Part shown: piece after piece, positions 41,601-48,636 of the stretch | Numbering within the stretch: position 1 is the first letter of the stretch | How the letters are laid out: the number at the start of each line of letters is the position of its first letter | Assembly: GCF_030063185.1 (NCBI RefSeq) | Contig: NZ_JASISP010000017.1 | Coordinates: forward strand, 1-48,636 | Reading direction: 5' to 3' | Length of the DNA stretch: 48,636 nt | Source of the DNA: Arthrobacter sp. H35-D1 | Lineage (GTDB): Bacteria; Actinomycetota; Actinomycetes; Actinomycetales; Micrococcaceae | Program-made: the position numbers and the translations under genes | Notes under the pieces: model-generated | What the model was told of the DNA's origin: nothing | Database searches by the model: none | Seen by the model: only the letters and a program-made list of their open reading frames with translations

Positions 41601-43748
41601 CTATCGCGCAGTTGTTTCCGGATCTTGGAGCTGCAGCACCACGGCGTTGCGCGCCGCAACGGCCACGGACCCATTGTTGAGCGAGGTTCCTTGCTGGTGG
41701 GCATCATTGGCGGCCTGGCCGCCGTCGTAAAGCACTGTGCCCGAAAGCCCGTTGACCGTGGCCGGAGTATCGGCATGGTTGAGCAGGAACAACACGCTGC
41801 CGCGTTGGACCGCCTCAACCCCTGGCACCTGGACCGGCAACACAGGAGAGATTCCCGCTTCGGCCAGCACAGCGGAGATAATGTCCCAGCGTCCCCTGGC
41901 ATCCGGATTCGTCCCCACGTACCAGGCAGCACCCTGCCCGTAATCCCGCCGAGTGACGGCGGGCGCACCGGGCAAGTCCAGGCTGTCGAAAGTGGCCTTG
42001 ACAACGGCACCGCCGCCGTCGAGAAGTTCCAGCTCTTCCACCCAGCCGATGGCATTGCCGCCAATCGAGGCCCCGCCTGCGGCCAGCAAGGGCACGCTCG
42101 GGCGGGTGGCAGGGGTCTTGACCATGGAGCTGATCGGCTCGTAGGCGGCATCCAGGTCAGGACCATCCAACGCTCCGGCGGCTTCAATCCCGGTGGGCTG
42201 CGGGGAGACGCCGATGGGTGCATAATCCACCACGCGGACACCCAAGAGCGGCGCCAGCGGGCCCAGATAACCGCCAAGCTGCGCATGCCCGTCGGCGTTC
42301 AAGGCGCCGCTCAGGGCCCCGACCACCACGTGGGCGCCCCGCTCCACGGCCTGCGCCAGTGCGGCAGCAAACTTCTCACTGAGCTGGAACAGCGACGGGA
42401 CCACAATGAGCTTGTACCTGCCTAGATCATGGTCCGGGTGTACAAAATCGGTGGCAATGCCGGATTCGAAGAAGCTGGCATGCCAGCTTTTGGCCACGCT
42501 CAACGGCTCGATCTCCACCGGGCCAATGGCGTTGCGCTGGGCCCAGGCACTCTCCCAATCCCAGACAATCGCCACCTCGGCCTCAACACGGGAACCGGCG
42601 ACGGCGCTGATGCTGCCCAACGCTGCGCCGAGCTCGACCACCTCGGCCCAGGTTCGGCTTGCGGTTCCGGAGTGCGGGAACATGCCTGAATGGAAGGTCT
42701 CCGCTCCGGAGGCGGACTGCCGCCATTGGAACTGGCAAATGCCGTCGGCACCGCGGGCAACGGCCTGCAGCGACCACAACTTGTACTGCCCCGGCCGCTT
42801 GACGGCGTTGCGGGTACGCCACTGGACCGCGGAGGTGGTTTGTTCCAGCTGGATGAACGGCTTGCCGCCGCCCAGGGAACGCATCAAATCCGACTCAAAG
42901 GCGAATTCGCGGGCGGCCCGCGGGTCCGAAGGATCAGGGTATGAATCGTTGCTGATGATGTCGATGTCTGCCGCCCACTTCCAGCCATCCACCCAGGCAA
43001 AAGCGCCCATGAAGTTCGTGGTGGCGGGAATGCCGGGGGTGAGCTCGTCCAGCACGGCCTTCTCAGCCTTGTAGCAAGCGAGCAGGGCATCGGAGCAGAA
43101 GCGGTTCCAGTCCGTCATCATGTTCGGGTTGGGCAAGGTTGGCATGCTGGCAGGCGGGACAAATTCGGCCCACTCCGAGTACTGCTGGGACCAGAACCGG
43201 GTGCCCCACACCCGGTTGACCTCCTCCACCGTGGCGTAGCGGTCCTTCAGCCATTGCCGGAAGGCCTCAGCGGACTCCGGGTCAAAGCTCTCGTGGACGT
43301 GGCAGCCGTACTCGTTGTTGATGTGCCACATCTTCAGGGCCGGGTGCTTGGCGTAGCGTTCGGCGAGGGCGCGGACCATCGTCAGTGCCTCGCGCAGATA
43401 AGTGGCGCTGGAGGGGTTGAACTGCTGCCGGGAACCGTAGCCGAGGCGTACGCCGTCGCGGTTTACCGGAAGCGTATTTGGATAAAGATGTCCCAACCAC
43501 GGGGGAGGGGAGGCGGTGGCGGTGGCCAGGTCCACGGAAATGCCAGCCGCGTGCAGCTTGTCCATGACGGTGTCCAGCCAGCCGAAGTCAAAGACGCCCG
43601 GTTTTGGTTGCAGCACGGCCCACGAGAACACTCCAACGGTGACGAGATTGACGCCGGCCTCGCGCATAAGGTCAATGTCCTCATCAACTTTCGCGCTGGG
43701 CCATTGCTCCGGGTTGTAGTCGCCGCCGTAGGCGATTGCGGGAATCAT
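41601..43748 (-). CDS. GH42 beta-galactosidase
   Basis: 715 residues, cytoplasmic (no signal peptide), expected to remove terminal beta-galactose from oligosaccharides. GH42 marks: AIAYGGDYNPEQWP at the start, MWHINNEYGCHVHESFDPES with acid/base E146, and PFIQLEQTTSAVQWR with nucleophile E302, then a trimerisation domain (about 390-600) and a C-terminal beta domain. The ATG at 43748 is preferred: GGAGG lies 9 bases upstream and the family begins near there. An ATG at 43781 has no ribosome site and would lie almost on the operator. A LacI-type palindrome lies 40 bases upstream and the divergent neighbour is a LacI regulator. GH42 enzymes of soil actinobacteria often act on galactan fragments rather than lactose (known for the family). 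Confidence 0.93.
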   Translation of the reverse strand: MIPAIAYGGDYNPEQWPSAKVDEDIDLMREAGVNLVTVGVFSWAVLQPKPGVFDFGWLDTVMDKLHAAGISVDLATATASPPPWLGHLYPNTLPVNRDGVRLGYGSRQQFNPSSATYLREALTMVRALAERYAKHPALKMWHINNEYGCHVHESFDPESAEAFRQWLKDRYATVEEVNRVWGTRFWSQQYSEWAEFVPPASMPTLPNPNMMTDWNRFCSDALLACYKAEKAVLDELTPGIPATTNFMGAFAWVDGWKWAADIDIISNDSYPDPSDPRAAREFAFESDLMRSLGGGKPFIQLEQTTSAVQWRTRNAVKRPGQYKLWSLQAVARGADGICQFQWRQSASGAETFHSGMFPHSGTASRTWAEVVELGAALGSISAVAGSRVEAEVAIVWDWESAWAQRNAIGPVEIEPLSVAKSWHASFFESGIATDFVHPDHDLGRYKLIVVPSLFQLSEKFAAALAQAVERGAHVVVGALSGALNADGHAQLGGYLGPLAPLLGVRVVDYAPIGVSPQPTGIEAAGALDGPDLDAAYEPISSMVKTPATRPSVPLLAAGGASIGGNAIGWVEELELLDGGGAVVKATFDSLDLPGAPAVTRRDYGQGAAWYVGTNPDARGRWDIISAVLAEAGISPVLPVQVPGVEAVQRGSVLFLLNHADTPATVNGLSGTVLYDGGQAANDAHQQGTSLNNGSVAVAARNAVVLQLQDPETTAR

Positions 43749-43787
43749 CCCTTGGTACCTCCACTGCTCAGATATGGGCATTTATGT

Positions 43788-43807
43788 ATGTGTGCACGCT
43801 CACACAT
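43788..43807. promoter_or_regulatory. LacI-type operator before the GH42 gene
   Basis: ATGTGTGCACGCTCACACAT: seven-base arms ATGTGTG and CACACAT pair perfectly around a six-base centre. The inner 16 bases, TGTGTGCACGCTCACA (43789-43804), recur exactly at 45122-45137 before the beta-helix gene. The form TGTGnGCnnGCnCACA is typical for LacI-family repressors. The site lies 40 bases before the GH42 start and about 200 before lacI. Confidence 0.85.
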
Positions 43808-44000
43808 GTCTGAAACCACTATAGGAGAGTTGTTTGAAAGCGCAAAAGGCACGATGCAACGTTCGGCGCGGGTCCTGTTCGGCGCTGTTCCCATTCTGAT
43901 GGGCTTGACTTTCTGGGGCGGCCCCTGCTGCGCCGTAGGCTGGGATTCGCAAGCCTGGCTTACTATGGGAAGAACCCCAGTCAAAGGAAATATTTCGGCA

Positions 44001-45032
44001 ATGAGCAACGAGCAGCCTGAAACCGGGCGTGCCCGGCGGGTTACCATTTTCGACGTCGCTGCCGCCTCGGGGGTCTCCCGCGGCACCATCTCCCGCTACC
44101 TCAACGACAGTGGCTACGTCTCCGAGAGCGCCCGCCAAGCCATCAAGGACGCCGTGGAAGAAGTTGGCTACGTACCCAACACGGCTGCACGGTCATTGGC
44201 AACTCGGCAAACCAAAAATATTGCCTTCGTGGTCCATGAATCACACAATATGTTTTACAACGACCCCAACCTCGGGGGCATGCTCACCGCCGCCAACAGG
44301 GTTCTCTCCGAGGCGGATTTTCAGCTGGTTATCTTGATTCTGGACACGGAACAGACCCTGAGCCGCATAGCCGGACATCTTCGCGGTGGCTATGTCGACG
44401 GGGCGATCCTGGTGTCGGTGCGGGCCGAAGACCCGTTGTTGCGCATTGTGCAAGAGCTGGGCATACCCGCCGCAATGGCCGGCCGGCCGGCCGGGGCAAG
44501 CAGCGTCCCCTGGGTGGACGTGGACAATGTCGAAGCGGCCAGGGGCATTTCCGCACGTTTGGTGGGCACCGGGCGGAAACGCATTGCCATGATTGAGGGG
44601 CCGGAAACCATGCGTGCAGCCAGGGAGCGCCTTGCGGGGTTTACTTCTGCCGTGGGTGCGCACTTCGACGCGAACCTCGTGATCCCCACCCCGGACTGGG
44701 GCCACGAGTCGGGCTTCGACGCGATGCGGGAAATACTGCGTCGGGAGCCTGCCGTTGACGGCGTTTTTGCCGCCTGCGATGCCATCGCCATTGGTGCCAT
44801 GGATGCCCTGCGTGAGGCCGGAAAATCCGTTCCGGGCGACGTCGGCGTGGTCGGCTTCGATGACAGCCTCTGGGCCAAGCGCTCATTTCCCGGCTTGTCC
44901 ACAGTGCGGCAGCCGGTTGAGGAGATGGGGGCTCGCATGGCCGCCATGGTGTTGCGCCAGCTCAAGGGCGAGGACCTGCGCCACACCCACGAAATTGTCC
45001 CCACCAGCATTGTGTGGCGCGACTCCGCCTGA
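44001..45032 (+). CDS. LacI-family transcriptional regulator
   Basis: 343 residues. N-terminal LacI helix-turn-helix: VTIFDVAAASGVSRGTISRY, then LNDSGYVSESARQAIKDAVE and EVGYVPNTAARSLATRQTKN (hinge). The periplasmic-binding-like sugar domain follows: IAFVVHESHNMFYNDPNLGG, GYVDGAILVS, WVDVDNVEAARGISARLVGT, IAMIEGPETMRAARERLAGF, GVFAACDAIAIGAMDALREA and VGVVGFDDSLWAKRSFPGLS. Probably a repressor released by a galactose-containing oligosaccharide or its product. AAGGAAA lies about 11 bases before the ATG. Identical operators flank the gene on both sides, which makes the GH42 and beta-helix genes its likely targets. Confidence 0.93.
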   Translation: MSNEQPETGRARRVTIFDVAAASGVSRGTISRYLNDSGYVSESARQAIKDAVEEVGYVPNTAARSLATRQTKNIAFVVHESHNMFYNDPNLGGMLTAANRVLSEADFQLVILILDTEQTLSRIAGHLRGGYVDGAILVSVRAEDPLLRIVQELGIPAAMAGRPAGASSVPWVDVDNVEAARGISARLVGTGRKRIAMIEGPETMRAARERLAGFTSAVGAHFDANLVIPTPDWGHESGFDAMREILRREPAVDGVFAACDAIAIGAMDALREAGKSVPGDVGVVGFDDSLWAKRSFPGLSTVRQPVEEMGARMAAMVLRQLKGEDLRHTHEIVPTSIVWRDSA

Positions 45033-45081
45033 TCCGGGCAATGCAACGACCGGTTCCCCGTCTAGCTGTTATCTGTAACAT

Positions 45082-45110
45082 TTGCCTCGCTAAAGATCTT
45101 TTGTGATACC
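45082..45110 (+). promoter_or_regulatory. Probable promoter of the beta-helix gene
   Basis: TTGCCT (45082-45087), a 17-base spacer and GATACC (45105-45110), preceded by TGT as in extended -10 boxes. The predicted start of transcription near 45117 falls inside the operator region, so a bound LacI protein would block polymerase. The 155-base gap after lacI holds nothing else. Confidence 0.5.
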
Positions 45111-45113
45111 TTT

Positions 45114-45137
45114 CACACAATTGTGTGCACGCTCACA
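45114..45137. promoter_or_regulatory. LacI-type operator before the beta-helix gene
   Basis: TGTGTGCACGCTCACA at 45122-45137 is an exact copy of the site at 43789-43804. A second, perfect palindrome CACACAATTGTGTG (45114-45127) overlaps it and shares its left half, so two binding modes are possible. It lies about 50 bases before the start codon. Confidence 0.85.
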
Positions 45138-45187
45138 GCCTCGACGGTGTCGACGCGTGCGAGAGCCCGACTCGATAAGGAAAATTG

Positions 45188-48100
45188 ATGAAGAGACCTG
45201 CATTGCTGGCTATGCTCAGCGCCGCGCTGGTGGCGGGCGGGCTGGTTGCCGCCGGCCCCGTCGCCGCACAAACCAACTTCCCGGAACCAGCCCCCGTCAG
45301 CGGTGTCGGTGCTGTTGGCGCACCAGCTGCCGCCGTGGCCCCCACCGCCGTCGGAAACCTGTACTTTCTAGACTGTGGTGCCACTGCCAACGGTGATGGC
45401 GCGATCGGCAACCCCTGGAACTCGCTGACGACAGTCAACGAAACCACCTTTGCAGCAGGCGACCAGCTGCTGCTCAAGCGAGGCAGTGCCTGTGAAGGCA
45501 CCTTGCGGCCGCTGGGTTCGGGCGAAGCGGGTGCCCCCATTGTCATTGATGCCTATGGAAGCGCTGCTGCCAAGCCCATCATCAACGGTGCCGGCATTGA
45601 CGCAACAGTGCAGCTGTCCAACCAGCAATACTGGGAAATCCGCAACCTGGAAATCACCAACACCGATGTTGATTCGAACAAGCACTACAAGAATGAACGT
45701 CGCGGAGTAGTCGTCAAGGTCCAGGACATTGGCCAGGCCAATTACTACCGGATTGAAAACCTGAACATCCATGATGTCTATGGCGAAGGCAAGAAGGACC
45801 TCAAGGGTTCCGGCGGCATCCAGTTTGAGGTTTACGCTTCCGACACCGTCTCCGAGCGTGTGCCCACCTGGTTCAACGACGTGGTCATCGCCAACAACAC
45901 CGTTGAGAACGTGAACCGCAGCGGCATCAACATGTCCACACGCTGGAAGTGCCGGGCCGAGGTCGGATGGAATGGTTGCGCCGGCGAGGACCGGGTGAAC
46001 TTGCCGTGGACGCCTTCAACCGGGCTGGTCATTCGCGGGAACACCGTGAAGAACATCGGCGGCGACGGCATTGTTGTCCAGATGAACAAGAACGCCCTCG
46101 TGGAATACAACACCGTCTCGGACACGGCCAATATTCCCAACGGCTCCAACGCCGGCGTTTGGGCGTGGAATGCCGACGGCACCACGTTCCAGTACAACGA
46201 GGTCTTTGAGACCAAGAAGCTCCCCGGAAACAACGACGGCAACGCCTTCGACGTTGACTTCGGCACCAATGACACGCTGTTCCAGTACAACTACAGCCAC
46301 GACAACGAGGGCGGCATGATGCTCTTCTGTGGCTGTGGCGGGCTGTCCACCCAAGCCACCTTTCGCTACAACGTCTCGGAAAATGATCACGACCGCGTCA
46401 ACTTTGTTGCCGGGGGAACTCAGAACGAGTTTTACAACAACACCATCATCCTGCCGAACACTGCAGGGCACCTGCTGAACAACACCCAGGGTTCGGCCAT
46501 GTCAATGCTGATGGCCAACAACTTGTTTGTTGCCTCGGCGGCAGTGGTTGACCAGTCCACAGCCTCACCCAATGCGAAGACCATCCAGTGGCGCAACAAC
46601 GCCTTCTCCGGTCCCGGCGGCGCCTGGCCGGCGGACCCGACAGCCGTCACCATCGAAGACAAGCTGGCGCTTGCCGCAGGTACCGGCCTGGAACGGTTCA
46701 AGATCCAGGACTCCAGGATTGCTGCCAAGGGTTTGCCGATCGCCCCTGTTGGAACAGTGGATTTCTTTGGTAACCCGGTCCCGTCCAGCTGCGCCCCCGA
46801 CATTGGCGCTTTCCAGTTCACGGCAGTCGATGACAGTAACTGTGACGTCGACGGTGCCACCATTGCAGCCGGTGCCGCACTGACCGAGGTGCCGGTCCGC
46901 ACGAACACCACCTACATGGTTTCGGGCACGCTTGCTGCAGGCGCCACCCTTTCAGTCACAAACCCCAAGGGCTTTAAAACCCCGGCTGGCGCCAACGGTA
47001 AAGTCATCTTCTCCACAGCACTGGACGCCACAACTGTCGCCGTCAACTGTGACGGCACGGCGGGCTGCTCCGCTGTGAGCATGGTGGAAATCGATGACAG
47101 GATCGTTGATGGTTCCTTCGAGTCGCTGAACAATACCCCGTGGACCGCCTGGAACACGTCCCGGGATGAGGCCAAGGCAGCCTCGGGCAACTTTGCGTTG
47201 AAGATTTCGGGTGCAGGCTCCACCGAACAGTTCCCGGTGGTGCTCCAGCCTGACACCGACTACTTGTTCAGCGGTTGGGTATCATCCGAGGACGGCACGG
47301 ATGTGCGCCTGGGCCTGAAGAACTTCACCGGAAACCAGGATGAAAACAATCCCGATCAGTTCCAGAAGTTCGTGGGTGTTTCAACCCCGGAAATGAAGTA
47401 CACGACCATTGCCTTCAACTCCGGCAACACCAAGGCTGTGACGGTTTACTGCTACAAGCCAGGGGGAGCCGGCGCCGGTTTCTGTGATGACATCACCATG
47501 ACCGCAGCCACTCAGGCCCCCGTGGCGTCCTTGACCCCGGTGGACACCACGGTCACCGAAGGCAACGACGCGTACTTCTTCAGCAACTTTGTTGGAGCTC
47601 CCCGCACTCCCGTGCTGTGGCAGTCAAATGTTGCAGGAGTGTGGACCGACATTGTCGCAACACGCGGCACGGCACTGACAGTTCCGGCCGTGACGGCTGA
47701 AATGAACGGCACCCAATACCGCGCCCTGATCAACGGGCCAACGGGCCAGGTCGTTTCCGAGCCGGCCACCTTGAGCGTCACCGCGCCTCTGGGCGCGCCT
47801 GTTGTGACGGGACAGCCCGCCGATGTGCGCGCCACCTCCGGTGATGCTGCAGAGTTCGTTGCCGCGGCTGCCGCGAATCCGGTGGCCACCGTGCAGTGGG
47901 AAAGCTCCACCGACGGTGAAAACTGGGAAGCAGTCGTCGGTGCCACGAAGGCGACACTTAGCCTCGCCGATCTCACCACAGGGCAAGATGGCGCTCAATT
48001 CCGTGCCGTCTTCAGCAATAGTCTGGGCTCCACCACCACCGATGCAGCCACGCTGACAGTGGAGGCTGCCGCAACGCAGCTGCCGACGGCAACGGACAAG

Positions 48101-48391
48101 CCGACGGATGGGGCAACTGACAAGCCCACGGATGTGGCAACGGACGATGCGACCAACGATGCAACGGATGAAGCAACAGCCACGGACGACACCACGGATA
48201 ATGCGGGCGCTCCGACAGCCGGCACGACAACGAGCTCCTCCTCCAGTGCTGCAGCAACGAGCGGCAGTACCGAAGGCGACTTGGCCAACACTGGTGCAAG
48301 TTCTGTTTCCATGATGATCATTTCAGGTGGGCTGCTGCTCCTTGCCGGTGGCGTCGCGGTCTTCAGCCGCCGCCGCAAGCACGCCCACTAA
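45188..48391 (+). CDS. Secreted wall-anchored parallel beta-helix protein with sugar-binding and Ig-like modules
   Basis: 1067 residues. Signal peptide (MKRPALLAMLSAALVAGGLV..., cleavage near AAQ). Residues about 55-525 form a right-handed parallel beta-helix, with many N-N-x and G-x-x-I/V-x steps: VVIANNTVENVNRSGINMST, VIRGNTVKNIGGDGIVVQMN, TTFQYNEVFETKKLPGNNDG and FRYNVSENDHDRVNF. Such folds are typical of polysaccharide lyases and hydrolases. A CBM4/9-like module (about 640-775: IVDGSFESLNNTPWTAWNTS) and two Ig-like modules (about 780-960) follow. Then come a Thr/Asp-rich stalk and, near 1032, LANTGASSVSMMI, a hydrophobic helix and RRRKHAH. LAxTG is the sortase E motif. AAGGAAAA precedes the ATG; a TTG one codon earlier is less likely. 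The catalytic residues and substrate are unknown. Confidence 0.88.
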   Translation: MKRPALLAMLSAALVAGGLVAAGPVAAQTNFPEPAPVSGVGAVGAPAAAVAPTAVGNLYFLDCGATANGDGAIGNPWNSLTTVNETTFAAGDQLLLKRGSACEGTLRPLGSGEAGAPIVIDAYGSAAAKPIINGAGIDATVQLSNQQYWEIRNLEITNTDVDSNKHYKNERRGVVVKVQDIGQANYYRIENLNIHDVYGEGKKDLKGSGGIQFEVYASDTVSERVPTWFNDVVIANNTVENVNRSGINMSTRWKCRAEVGWNGCAGEDRVNLPWTPSTGLVIRGNTVKNIGGDGIVVQMNKNALVEYNTVSDTANIPNGSNAGVWAWNADGTTFQYNEVFETKKLPGNNDGNAFDVDFGTNDTLFQYNYSHDNEGGMMLFCGCGGLSTQATFRYNVSENDHDRVNFVAGGTQNEFYNNTIILPNTAGHLLNNTQGSAMSMLMANNLFVASAAVVDQSTASPNAKTIQWRNNAFSGPGGAWPADPTAVTIEDKLALAAGTGLERFKIQDSRIAAKGLPIAPVGTVDFFGNPVPSSCAPDIGAFQFTAVDDSNCDVDGATIAAGAALTEVPVRTNTTYMVSGTLAAGATLSVTNPKGFKTPAGANGKVIFSTALDATTVAVNCDGTAGCSAVSMVEIDDRIVDGSFESLNNTPWTAWNTSRDEAKAASGNFALKISGAGSTEQFPVVLQPDTDYLFSGWVSSEDGTDVRLGLKNFTGNQDENNPDQFQKFVGVSTPEMKYTTIAFNSGNTKAVTVYCYKPGGAGAGFCDDITMTAATQAPVASLTPVDTTVTEGNDAYFFSNFVGAPRTPVLWQSNVAGVWTDIVATRGTALTVPAVTAEMNGTQYRALINGPTGQVVSEPATLSVTAPLGAPVVTGQPADVRATSGDAAEFVAAAAANPVATVQWESSTDGENWEAVVGATKATLSLADLTTGQDGAQFRAVFSNSLGSTTTDAATLTVEAAATQLPTATDKPTDGATDKPTDVATDDATNDATDEATATDDTTDNAGAPTAGTTTSSSSSAAATSGSTEGDLANTGASSVSMMIISGGLLLLAGGVAVFSRRRKHAH

Positions 48392-48636
48392 GGCGTCGGC
48401 TGCAACTGACTCCGCTCCTTGACGAGACAGCATGCAGAATGGGAAAGAACCGCGGCCGGGCCCCCCTGCCCCCCACGGCCGCCGCCGGGTGATTCGCCGC
48501 GCCCACACGGCCCCCCGCCTGGTCCGCCCCGGCGAGGCACCCGGACCCAAACCCGAACCATAGTGCCCCCCCAAGGAAGGCGACCCCCAACCCACCAACA
48601 CACGTAATGCTAACAGCACAAAGACACGTTGATCGG
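48392..48636. other. C-rich end of the window, no gene seen
   Basis: After the beta-helix gene, 245 bases run to the window end. From 48460 to 48600 the plus strand is dominated by runs of C (GGGCCCCCCTGCCCCCCAC, GCCCCCCCAAGG). Open frames here are a by-product of that bias and none has a ribosome site. The stretch 48462-48485 may form a GC hairpin acting as a terminator. The composition is unlike the rest of the window. Confidence 0.4.

Noticed and set aside
48363-48607. Small overlapping frames on both strands at the window end
   Set aside because: They come from C-run low-complexity DNA, have no ribosome sites and overlap the sorting signal of the beta-helix gene.

Overview
This window looks like chromosomal DNA from a high-GC actinobacterium, most likely Micrococcaceae close to Arthrobacter. 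That placement is an inference. It rests on strong GC bias at third codon positions, a DUF222/HNH (13E12-like) protein, meso-diaminopimelate dehydrogenase, an MMPL exporter, an actinobacterial-type malate dehydrogenase and a cell-wall sorting signal of the LAxTG (sortase E) type. I saw no rRNA or tRNA genes, no CRISPR array and no complete prophage or insertion sequence.

Layout. 1-750: frameshifted remnant of an ISKra4-family transposase, cut by the window edge. 749-7341: SWIM/SNF2 helicase (-), 14-TM drug-type MFS exporter (+), a strong two-way terminator, then an 84-aa protein plus FHA protein pair (-). 7555-9638: a sulfide/persulfide detoxification island with a CstB-like MBL-rhodanese protein, a 58-aa Cys-rich protein and a divergent CstR-like repressor, with three copies of an ATACCCC-type operator. 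9640-12390: diaminopimelate dehydrogenase and dienelactone hydrolase, surrounded by gene debris (3' end of a CoA-transferase subunit) and several families of short palindromic or tandem repeats. 12391-18981: ABC-F ATPase, MMPL exporter with divergent MarR regulator, and a lipoprotein penicillin-binding protein. 19163-24727: a giant secreted protein with a dimethylformamidase-like domain, DUF4082 and Ig-like repeats. 25096-27621: DUF222/HNH protein. 27714-30767: three-gene membrane operon (signal-anchor protein, MFS, TolB-like). 31024-37823: DUF2264 protein, hemerythrin protein, TetR-ATPase-permease exporter operon, Nudix hydrolase and a small membrane protein. 37842-41421: malate dehydrogenase - PxpA - PxpBC, an apparent mdh/5-oxoprolinase operon. 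41601-48391: GH42 beta-galactosidase, LacI repressor and a secreted wall-anchored beta-helix protein.

How the genes fit together. Two small regulons can be read from the DNA. In the first, the CstR-like protein has two Cys 29 residues apart and no copper-type His, and matching operators lie before all three genes of the island. In the second, an identical 16-base operator (TGTGTGCACGCTCACA) precedes both the GH42 gene and the beta-helix gene, with the LacI gene between them. This suggests a surface protein that opens a galactose-containing polysaccharide and an intracellular beta-galactosidase that finishes the job. The TetR-ATPase-permease and MarR-MMPL units look like self-regulated exporters. 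PxpA and PxpBC abut with no gap, and the ATPase/permease and MFS/TolB-like pairs overlap by ATGA, so translational coupling is likely.

The most interesting unexplained items are the conserved-looking 58-aa Cys-rich protein in the sulfide island, the paired-operator glycan locus, the repeat array at 12050-12223, and the nearly identical 762-bp repeats inside the giant secreted protein.
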